DNA of 64,000 nt. It comes from Pleodorina starrii (Eukaryota > Chlorophyta > Chlorophyceae > Chlamydomonadales > Volvocaceae). The stretch covers positions 930,001-994,000 of the forward strand of contig BRXU01000032.1 of assembly GCA_030267565.1 (NCBI GenBank), written 5' to 3'. The notes under the pieces were generated by a model that was given only the letters and a program-made list of their open reading frames with translations, was not told the DNA's origin and did not search any database. Shown here piece after piece: positions 30,129-41,900 of this stretch (positions are counted from its first letter, which is position 1; each line of letters starts with the position of its first letter). The translations under genes and the position numbers were made by a program.

Positions 30129-32961
30129 CCCCCGGGGATGAAATGTTACTCATCGCTGTCGGTGTTGTGTGCGCCCTGCAGTGTTTACCATATCGAGAAG
30201 GTGATCTTGCCCCAAGCTCAGAAGCTCTTGGATGCAGAGAATGCGAAGGCTAAGCCAGACTCGGACGCTGTAGACAAGCTAACCCAGGTGTGAAATCTTA
30301 TGAAGACCGTGCCAATATACACCATATACGTGTTGCGCAAACTTACAAACCCGTCGATGCATGCGCTTGCTACATCGCGAGCTTTCCACACCACCATCAA
30401 CCTCCTTACATCAAATGCGCAAGGTTCACAAATTCGTTTGGTTGCTGTCAATAATTGGATTTTAAAATGTACATCACCATGTGTTCTAGAAGGAGAATAT
30501 TGTAATTAACATTATCTACATTATCTACATTATCACATTATCACATTATCTACATTACCTTCTTCCAGGCGCTTGATGGCTGGAAGCGCGTGCTGGAAGT
30601 GTACGATGATATGACAGCTGAGGCGCTTGCGGACGAGAGTGATTCCGCGCTTCCCGTGTATCAGGTGAGCAGGGGGCTATTGCCGCTCATGTGCATGTGG
30701 ATAGATTAAATCTGTGCTGGTATGGACGACTCGTTGATTATTGATGCTTCCATGGTGATTATTCCATGGGTTCCATGATGGTCATTGCTGCTTCAATCAT
30801 GACTATTTCTGACTATTGCTTGACTATTGCTTTGCCAGATTTGCCGACAGCTTTAATTAACATCACTGGTATCCAATGCTGAATACGTATGTCATACAAT
30901 GCAACGCGCTTTCTATGTCCGCAGCCGGGGCAGCAGGAAGTGAACGGTATGGTTCAGGGCGCCCTGGAGGGCTTGTGGCATCAGAGCCTCGAGTCGCACC
31001 CCTACAGGTAAGATCAGCTTAAAATCCCATTCACGAGTACATATGACCAATGCATTCTTATGTATTATTGTGCGAACGGAACACTTCCTTGGCGCATTTG
31101 GTACGGTCATGGCAAAGGGAACAATATCAAACGAGGGAGTTTGCGGCATGCATAACAGGAATAAAATGGCGTTCGACGGCCGAGACATCCCGCGCTCCGA
31201 CCTTGCGAAAAAACCAGCATTCAAGCAGGTGAGTTTTGTACGAGCGCTAGCCTTTATTCAAACTCGAATTGTAGGCTGATCCGGCTTCTCGCTGACTGGA
31301 ATACGGTAACCAACATGAACGTTGGTGAAATATGCACGGTCGTCCTTTCACCCATGTACACTCATCTTGCTTTACAACTCCATCAGTCCTGCGGCACGGT
31401 CCGATCCCATGGCTTGCAGCAAGTGTCAAATCCACACCATGTTTGGGCTTGCCTTGGCTCTTTGTATGTGGACGTAAGCGGTGGCCTTCCTAATGCAGGG
31501 GATTTTCGAGGGTCAAGAACGGCTGCAGCAGCTTATGCTGCGGACACAGGTGCGCCGACGCACGGGGGGGGGGGGCAAATTTCTCGCAATCGCATATCAG
31601 CAGACTGATTTGACTGCTGGCACGCAATCCCAACGACTATGTCAATGAATATGTGCCCGCCCTGCCATTGCCTGCAACGAACGCAGTCTTATCTGGACAA
31701 AAGCGCTGTCTTGGGTAACCTCAACATTGATCCCGCGGTCACGGGAGTTGGTGGTGTGGTGGCCGGCAAACAGCTGGATTCCTTGCAGCAGGCGACCGAT
31801 AAGAAGTTCACCAAGGTGCGATTTGCTTTACCCTGGCGCATTCATGTATGTATGTGCAGTACCTACCGCATATTATGGGCAAAAAGGCTGACTCGTGACC
31901 GGTTCGGTTCAAAGGTTCGACTGAGGCGTGTCAGTGATCACTTGTTCACAGCTCGTACATCGGACTGCTGCTTGCGCGTGTGTGCAATGTGCCTCTGGTA
32001 AAGCGTGCAAAGCAGCGGCGGCCGCCCAGGCAATACCATGGCAATGGTCCACAATTGAGTGCACACGCGCACTCGGCTGCAATAAGCATGTCGCTTGATG
32101 GGTTTTGTTATGCAGTTTTCATTCTCCGGTGGTGGCGGTGGTTACACGTACAAGACAAAGATTCTCAGCAACCTCAACACCCGCATCACCTTTTCGTTCG
32201 ATAAATTGGTAAGTTAGAACGAATGTTTGGCTCAACATCATTGCTAGTCTTTTTTCACGGTTTCGATCTTACCGTGTGTCCTGTGAAAATGGTAAAATGT
32301 ACTGATGGGCATCATGTAGCCGTTTGCGACCTACGTAGGGTCTGTCATTTGACTGTCCACCTTGTTGATACTGTTGCTGCTATTACTATCCATCATTACA
32401 TCGCTGTACGGCCGCATTATTTGGGCTGTGCTAACCTTCCACCTGCAATGCCTGACTGCGTGCCGAACGGCAGTCTCGTTTGGGCTTCGGTGGCTACGGT
32501 CAAGGCGGCATCGGCTTCTGGATGGAGAGCCAGGTGGGATAGAAGTTGCAGCTGTTGGGGGCCACCACACGCATGGTGATGCATACCGGCGGATGAACAG
32601 ATGGCGGCGTGAGCGTTGGTTTGCTTGTAACACTGACGCCCCAGTATAGGGATAAAGTATAGGGATAATGGGGTCTTTGTGTTTGGACTGCCTGCCGAAG
32701 AGACTGCCTGCCAACTGTCGGTGCATTAACACCACTTTTCCAATTTGGTATTTAGAATCCGGATGTGTACCGTGGTTAACACCGTTGCAACCCACCCTGC
32801 CTCTGCAGGATGAGTACATGTGAGTCGGAGCGAAGATGGCAAGCATATCGCAGTGGATCGCGGATCGGGGAGACAGCTAGATTGATTAACAACGACTGTA
32901 TGTCGTTGCTGCTGTTTGTTGGGCGGGGCCCCAGCGCGAAGCGCCCAGGGGGGCCCCGCCC
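29169..32961 (+). repeat. tandem duplication, unit I (R2 + exons 1-9 + P)
   Basis: Nearly identical to 32962-36725. Differences seen include a 34-bp contraction in the 'acattatct' repeat near 30515, one G in a poly-G run near 31565, and variants at the start of R2. The unit holds R2, nine exons of the surface-protein gene and module P at its right end. Confidence 0.9.
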
Positions 32962-35900
32962 TGTAGGATTGCCTATGTCCGTGCGTGGGACGTGGGACGT
33001 GGGAAGTAATTGGACAAGTGTAGACTTTCGGCCAACGGAAAGACTCCATAAGTAAGAGATTACATTCTTTATTGCACGGTAAATTTATTATTGGAACCCA
33101 ACATCGCATGAGTACAAACCAGTTTGGCAGTCTCCATGGACCGAGGCCGAGGTCAAACCATCACCTCTCGGCCTATAATTAATTCCAGAAGAGTCATCGT
33201 TCCTTAAGGTGGAATTCTGACATGACGGCGTGAAATGAATCTTCGTTTCGGAAACAAACTATGTTTGCATTGCAAACTTTATTTCTTCCCGCGACCACAC
33301 CACAGCAGCTCTGCTAGCCGGTCCGATCGTCTTGACGCATATTGCTATTACAAAGGTTGCAAGGAGCAAACCATGAGGGGCAAACTGCTGGTTGTTGGAC
33401 GCCAAGCCGCCGATGCACGCACGATGCAGCCCTATGCAGCGGTCTTCTGCGGGCCGCCCAACAAGTCCAGTCGGCAACCTAGGGGATGGACTTCTACATT
33501 CCCTGTCCTAATGTTATAGCAGTCAAGCCTCCTCTACGGCGAATACCTCAGTAGCGAAGCCTGTGCACTCTCGTCGGCAACTGCACGTCGTCGCTACCCT
33601 CGCAAACAGTTCCGCTGTCCTTCTATTGGCAAGTCAGCCTGCGTGATGTGTAAATGATACACTCCATGTCTACTGTCAAGTAACTTCAGCCAATGCGCTG
33701 GCCGGAAGAGTTGCACAGTGCCGAGACGGCGCGCGATGCTAAACATGGGTCGGATTGCTGAAGCCGAAGGCATTTCAGATATAAAGCTCTGGCTGTCTAT
33801 CAGCAGGAATGTCGACACTCTCACATTTCACGCCCTCGCCGCCCTAGCACTCAACTTAACCCGTACGGATTTAGTGGGGCCCCGCCCTTTTTCCGGCTTC
33901 AAGGAAGCCGACACCAACCCCTTGTCCCCCGGGGATGAAATGTTACTCATCGCTGTCGGTGTTGTGTGCGCCCTGCAGTGTTTACCATATCGAGAAGGTG
34001 ATCTTGCCCCAAGCTCAGAAGCTCTTGGATGCAGAGAATGCGAAGGCTAAGCCAGACTCGGACGCTGTAGACAAGCTAACCCAGGTGTGAAATCTTATGA
34101 AGACCGTGCCAATATACACCATATACGTGTTGCGCAAACTTGCAAACCCGTCGATGCATGCGCTTGCTACATCGCGAGCTTTCCACACCACCATCAACCT
34201 CCTTACATCAAATGCGCAAGGTTCACAAATTCGTTTGGTTGCTGTCAATAATTGGATTTTAAAATGTACATCACCATGTGTTCTAGAAGGAGAATATTGT
34301 AATTAACATTATCTACATTACCTTCTTCCAGGCGCTTGATGGCTGGAAGCGCGTGCTGGAAGTGTACGATGATATGACAGCTGAGGCGCTTGCGGACGAG
34401 AGTGATTCCGCGCTTCCCGTGTATCAGGTGAGCAGGGGGCTATTGCCGCTCATGTGCATGTGGATAGATTAAATCTGTGCTGGTATGGACGACTCGTTGA
34501 TTATTGATGCTTCCATGGTGATTATTCCATGGGTTCCATGATGGTCATTGCTGCTTCAATCATGACTATTTCTGACTATTGCTTGACTATTGCTTTGCCA
34601 GATTTGCCGACAGCTTTAATTAACATCACTGGTATCCAATGCTGAATACGTATGTCATACAATGCAACGCGCTTTCTATGTCCGCAGCCGGGGCAGCAGG
34701 AAGTGAACGGTATGGTTCAGGGCGCCCTGGAGGGCTTGTGGCATCAGAGCCTCGAGTCGCACCCCTACAGGTAAGATCAGCTTAAAATCCCATTCACGAG
34801 TACATATGACCAATGCATTCTTATGTATTATTGTGCGAACGGAACACTTCCTTGGCGCATTTGGTACGGTCATGGCAAAGGGAACAATATCAAACGAGGG
34901 AGTTTGCGGCATGCATAACAGGAATAAAATGGCGTTCGACGGCCGAGACATCCCGCGCTCCGACCTTGCGAAAAAACCAGCATTCAAGCAGGTGAGTTTT
35001 GTACGAGCGCTAGCCTTTATTCAAACTCGAATTGTAGGCTGATCCGGCTTCTCGCTGACTGGAATACGGTAACCAACATGAACGTTGGTGAAATATGCAC
35101 GGTCGTCCTTTCACCCATGTACACTCATCTTGCTTTACAACTCCATCAGTCCTGCGGCACGGTCCGATCCCATGGCTTGCAGCAAGTGTCAAATCCACAC
35201 CATGTTTGGGCTTGCCTTGGCTCTTTGTATGTGGACGTAAGCGGTGGCCTTCCTAATGCAGGGGATTTTCGAGGGTCAAGAACGGCTGCAGCAGCTTATG
35301 CTGCGGACACAGGTGCGCCGACGCACGGGGGGGGGGGGGCAAATTTCTCGCAATCGCATATCAGCAGACTGATTTGACTGCTGGCACGCAATCCCAACGA
35401 CTATGTCAATGAATATGTGCCCGCCCTGCCATTGCCTGCAACGAACGCAGTCTTATCTGGACAAAAGCGCTGTCTTGGGTAACCTCAACATTGATCCCGC
35501 GGTCACGGGAGTTGGTGGTGTGGTGGCCGGCAAACAGCTGGATTCCTTGCAGCAGGCGACCGATAAGAAGTTCACCAAGGTGCGATTTGCTTTACCCTGG
35601 CGCATTCATGTATGTATGTGCAGTACCTACCGCATATTATGGGCAAAAAGGCTGACTCGTGACCGGTTCGGTTCAAAGGTTCGACTGAGGCGTGTCAGTG
35701 ATCACTTGTTCACAGCTCGTACATCGGACTGCTGCTTGCGCGTGTGTGCAATGTGCCTCTGGTAAAGCGTGCAAAGCAGCGGCGGCCGCCCAGGCAATAC
35801 CATGGCAATGGTCCACAATTGAGTGCACACGCGCACTCGGCTGCAATAAGCATGTCGCTTGATGGGTTTTGTTATGCAGTTTTCATTCTCCGGTGGTGGC

Positions 35901-38900
35901 GGTGGTTACACGTACAAGACAAAGATTCTCAGCAACCTCAACACCCGCATCACCTTTTCGTTCGATAAATTGGTAAGTTAGAACGAATGTTTGGCTCAAC
36001 ATCATTGCTAGTCTTTTTTCACGGTTTCGATCTTACCGTGTGTCCTGTGAAAATGGTAAAATGTACTGATGGGCATCATGTAGCCGTTTGCGACCTACGT
36101 AGGGTCTGTCATTTGACTGTCCACCTTGTTGATACTGTTGCTGCTATTACTATCCATCATTACATCGCTGTACGGCCGCATTATTTGGGCTGTGCTAACC
36201 TTCCACCTGCAATGCCTGACTGCGTGCCGAACGGCAGTCTCGTTTGGGCTTCGGTGGCTACGGTCAAGGCGGCATCGGCTTCTGGATGGAGAGCCAGGTG
36301 GGATAGAAGTTGCAGCTGTTGGGGGCCACCACACGCATGGTGATGCATACCGGCGGATGAACAGATGGCGGCGTGAGCGTTGGTTTGCTTGTAACACTGA
36401 CGCCCCAGTATAGGGATAAAGTATAGGGATAATGGGGTCTTTGTGTTTGGACTGCCTGCCGAAGAGACTGCCTGCCAACTGTCGGTGCATTAACACCACT
36501 TTTCCAATTTGGTATTTAGAATCCGGATGTGTACCGTGGTTAACACCGTTGCAACCCACCCTGCCTCTGCAGGATGAGTACATGTGAGTCGGAGCGAAGA
36601 TGGCAAGCATATCGCAGTGGATCGCGGATCGGGGAGACAGCTAGATTGATTAACAACGACTGTATGTCGTTGCTGCTGTTTGTTGGGCGGGGCCCCAGCG
36701 CGAAGCGCCCAGGGGGGCCCCGCCCTGTAGGATTGCCTATGTCCGTGCGTGGGACGTGGGACGTGGGAAGTAATTGGACAAGTGTAGACTTTCGGCCAAC
36801 GGAAAGTCTGCATAAGTAAAAGATTACATTCTTTATTGCACGGTAAATTTATTATTGGAACCCAACATCGCATGAGTACAAACCAGTTTGGCAGTCTCCA
36901 TGGACCGAGGCCGAGGTCAAACCAACACCTCTCGGCCTATAATTAATTCCAGAAGATTCATCGTTCCTTAACGTGGAATTCTGACATGACGGCGTGAAAT
37001 GAATCTTCGTTTCGGAAACAAACTATGTTTGCATTGCAAACTTTATTTCTTCCCGCGACCACACCACAGCAGCTCTGCTAGCCGGTCCGATCGTCTTGAC
37101 GCATATTACTATTATAAAGGTTGCAAGGAGCAAACCATGAGGGGCAAACTGCTGGTTGTTGGACGCCAAGCCGCCGATGCACGCATGATGAAGCGGTCTT
37201 CTGCTGGCCGCCCAACAAGTCCAGTCAGCAACCTAGGGGATGGACTTCTACATTCCCTGTCCTAATGTTAAAGTAGTCAAGCCTCCTCTACGGCGAATAC
37301 CTCAGTAGCGAAGCCTGTGCACTTTCGTCGGCAACTGCACGTCGTCGCAACCCTCGCAAACAGTTCCGCTGTCCTTCTATTGGCAAGTCAGCCTGCGTGA
37401 TGTGTAAATGATACACTCCATGTCTACTGTCAAGTAACTTCAGCCAATGCGCTGGCCGGAAGAGTTGCACAGTGCCGAGACGGCGCGCGATGCTAAACAT
37501 GGGTCGGATTGCTGAAGCCGCAGGCATTTCAGGTATAAAGCTCTGGCTGCCTTTCAGCAGGAATGTCGACACTCTCACAGTTGACGCCCTCGCCACTTGC
37601 TTTGGAAATGCCGTATTTCGGTCGATGCGCACATGCGCTCATGCACCCGACGGGATGACGCGCTTCGCGCGGCGCCGGCAGGCCTTGCTAACGACTAGGC
37701 TAGCAGGCATTTCCGGAAAACGCTCTGGCTGTCTATCAGCAGGAATGTCGACACTCTCACACTTCACGCCCTCGCCGCCCTAGCACTAAACTTAACCCGT
37801 ACAGATTTAGTGGGGCACCGCCCTTTTTCCGGCTTCAAGGAAGCCGAAACCAACCCCTTGTTTATTGGAGAGCACTACGCGTTAGTTCACTGGTTAATTG
37901 CCACGGCTCATAAATGTGCGCATGCAAAGCCCTCAACGTGCACGCCATGGAATTTGCAGGTACGGCATGGAGCTCGTGTTTTCGAGCCATTTCTTACAGG
38001 TGGGTGCATACTCGCATCACTGTCTTTGCACTGCTTTCCGAACAAAGTATGGTCAATATTGAACTGGATGCGACACGTTGGATAGGAGACACCATGCACG
38101 TATTGAGTAAAAATAATCACTGTTTTGTCGGTATGGCACGAAACACGCCAGTGATGAAGGATTACCCGTTTTGGCTTGGTTACTCCGTGGACAGGAAACT
38201 GAACGCGAGCGCATCGTCACCATCCATATGGAGGATAAGGACCCCGGTGACAGTTTTCTGGTTCAAATCAAGGTAAGTTTGTTTATTGGAGAGCACTACG
38301 CGTTAGTTCACTGGTTAATTGCCACGGCTCATAAATGTGCGCATGCAAAGCCCTCAACGTGCACGCCATGGAATTTGCAGGTACGGCATGGAGCTCGTGT
38401 TTTCGAGCCATTTCTTACAGGTGGGTGCATACTCGCATCACTGTCTTTGCACTGCTTTCCGAACAAAGTATGGTCAATATTGAACTGGATGCGACACGTT
38501 GGATAGGAGACACCATGCACGTATTGAGTAAAAATAATCACTGTTTTGTCGGCATGGCACGAAACACGCCAGTGATGAAGGATTACCCGTTTTGGCTTGG
38601 TTACTCCGTGGACAGGAAACTGAACGCGAGCGCATCGTCACCATCCATATGGAGGATAAGGACCCCGGTGACAGTTTTCTGGTTCAAATCAAGGTAAGTT
38701 TGACGGAACGGAGAGTGAACGGGTTAGGTCACAAGAATTAAGACGTATGGTGATAAGTGCACCTGCCTAGGGTACGCATCTCTCTGCCCAAACGTTACTT
38801 TCGGTCGATCGATACATTAATTCCTAACCTGCATCTATCCCCCCGTCCCCCGACCCCGCGCCTCAACCGTGTGCTCGTTCAATCTCCTCGTACGATCGCA

Positions 38901-41900
38901 GCCGGATCCGACCTTCGGCACTCCGGTAAGTACTCATCACACACTTCGCCATGGGACGGTCTACAAAGTGTCTAGCAACCCAGCCTATAACCAGGTTGTA
39001 TTTCTGCAGTTGATGATATCACAACGGTTATGAACCGACGCTACCGAGCAAGCAAGCAAGCAGATGGAGTAGATTGCGTACATACGCATGTGTGCTAGCT
39101 GTCGACGTGTTCATCCATTCGCCCATTATGTACCTGATCAGGAGCGCTGAGTGAACGTATATATTTACCATGATAAATATATACGTTCACTCAGCGCTCC
39201 AATAATGTCGGCGTGTTCCATACACGGACACCTCCACTCACCACCTGCTTACTAAATGCCTGGTAATTTGAACAAACGGTTGGTGGTTGTCATCATTGGC
39301 ATCAACTTGCAGGTGTTTAAGACTCTGGCCGGCCGATCTCAGTGCCCCCACGAGAACGGGACTCAGCGCCGTCAGGACGCGGAAATCTCAGTGCTGGGCG
39401 GCCAGAATGTGCAGGTACGTTTGTTTTTGTGTTTGATGTACTAACGAGTGACAACCGTCAGAAGTTTTGCGGTATACGCAAGTGAAATGGTCATGGTCGT
39501 CTTGGTCGCTCGTCGCTTTCGCTTTCGCTTTTTCGTGTGCTAAGTACTTTGTCACTGCATGCATGGGTCCCCTGTTGCGCATGTGGATGGATTACAAGCA
39601 AAGCCGATTTACATGGATTATTCTGCACCTTATCCCCCCACTGGATGGATCGTTCCGCAACTCTGCAATGTAGAGGGACATCAAGCAGGGAGACGAGGTC
39701 ATTTACGAGCTGCTGCTGGAGAACAACAGCGAGACTGACGAAAATGTAGGCGGCTAATAACCTGCTTGACCGCTGCTGCGACTGGTTTCCTTCGAATCAT
39801 CTCGCTCTAGATCCCGCTCCTAGACCATAAATACCGGTGACAGGCACTTGAAGATACGTAGTAAGACGCGCGGCTGTCCATCGGGGCCCGCCCACTTAAA
39901 AAGGCATGACGAGGACTGATGAATGCATACCGCATGCAACTACACGCAACTCATTATTTATACTGCAACCGTGCGCAGGTACCGCTTATGCTTGGGCCTG
40001 ATCTGGCAACGAACAATAACGGTAGGGCGACAGATGTTGTGAAGATGTCGATGCATATGAGCCCTTGATTGCGTACAAACGACAGTAACTTCCGTACAGC
40101 TATCCCTCCTAGCCCGCCCGGACCGTGTGTATGCCACAGCTTCGTTCCTAGACATGCTCTGCCGCTGGCTCCTCCCGTCTGTCTGTCTGCAGGGATGTAC
40201 CTGCAGCTCATGGGTGCACCATGGGTGTCCCCGGTTCCAATGTCACTGCCGGGCCCCAATAAAGCTCAGACACGGGCTATGGTCGCCGCAAAATGCGGTC
40301 CCAAGTACGTGTCGGCTAAAACTGACATCGTCATCAGCAGCACATGTATCGATGGTAAGCAAGCAACGACGTTTACTTGTTGATTCTTTTGCGGTCTCAC
40401 TGACCGCCCCGCCCGTCCAATCCCGTTTCATTTGATGCCCGCCCTTTGGTATCGGCGGTTATTGTAACTGCCCCGCCCCGTCTGCGTGCGGACCTTGATG
40501 AACGATGCCGCAGAGGAGCTGGGCCGTACCTCGTTGACATTGCAGTGCTACAGTGCCTGCCCCAAGGTCACCTGGATAAAGGGCTGGCCCGCCATGCAGC
40601 CGCTCATCATCAACGCTAGCGACATTGCATCAGGAAGGGTGAGTGAGACATAAACACAGGCCGACTGCCGCGACACAGCACCTGGCCAAACAAATGGTAT
40701 CCGAATAAAAGGCACACCCTTCCTGCGTTTATCCATCAATTCCGATTATCCGAAGGCACGCCCACCCGGAGGGCACGGCAGCCGCTGTTATGTCCCGGCA
40801 TGGTCACACACGATCTAATCGACAACAGCGGGAGCCGCCGTCGCGGTATTTGAATACTTATATCATCGCTCGCTGTTCACACAGAGACCATGTGTCGTTT
40901 TAATTGCTTCCATGGCTGCTGCTGTTCTGCGCTGACTTACTTTGTTAACCGTGGAAGGCAGGGTGTTGATGTCATTATGTTATTATTAAATACATCCGCA
41001 CTCCCTTTCGCCTTGGTTTTGCTTTGGAGCAGGGATTGCGCTTGTCGCTGTACAACCCGCGTTACACTGTCCAGAGGCTGCGCACTCACCCCCGTCTCGC
41101 CAACAGCAGCGTCGTTATCGAGTACACCGCTCCCGCCAAGGTGTGTGATAGATTCCGTCGGTTACGTATCCGACCGTGTGAGCTTGACGCTGTCGCAGCC
41201 CACCGCTCCTGCACTACCTACAAGAAAGATTGTCGAGGAGCCATTTATTTCTCAAAGCGTTCTGGCGGTGGATGCATGGACGGCTCCCTCTGGTCATTGT
41301 AAGAAGAATACACGCCACCCAGTGAGCTCTGGAGACACAACTCCAACGCAGCGAGTTGCGTGGTGCCATCTAGCATCACGCAGGCACGATTTCTAGAGCA
41401 TCGGGGTAGCCAGGGCGCGTCTTTGCAAAAATGTCCTCTCGTCGGTTCAATATGTCTCCCTCCGCATGCATTTGGGCGACTGGGTAGATCTTTATGCACG
41501 GCGGCATCCCTTCAGGGTGCGACTTTGTGGATGTGCCCGCGGTTGACCTGGTGCCATTCATGTCCTGCAATGTGCATATCCGATAACGGTAGTTTGAGGC
41601 CAATCTCTCGGGCCCAAGTGCTCCCTGCTATCTGGTGTACGAATGTGTCTGTCGTGCGAATGCAGGATGGCGGCATCTGGGTGCCGATTCGGTACTCAAA
41701 CGGCACCACCGTTAATTTCGCGGCGCTTGAAGACCCAGCGTACGGTTTCGCAACATACAGGTATGCACCCATCACGACCGCTTCCCCCATCGCATTTAGA
41801 CAATGCAACGGCAGCTTGGTTATACGTGCGTACCAAACTAATTCTGTATCCCTCGCCTGGGATACTGCTCGCCGATTTATGCATTTGACCTAAATCTAAA

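Larger units (their letters stand above)
32962..36725 (+). repeat. tandem duplication, unit II (R2 + exons 1-9 + P)
   Basis: Second copy of the unit at 29169-32961, 3764 bp. Exon borders and phases are preserved in all nine exons. Confidence 0.9.

Noticed and set aside
32640..32675. A homing-endonuclease site suggested by two 'tagggataa' motifs
   Set aside because: This is only a short tandem repeat (agtatagggataa twice). The full recognition sequence is absent.
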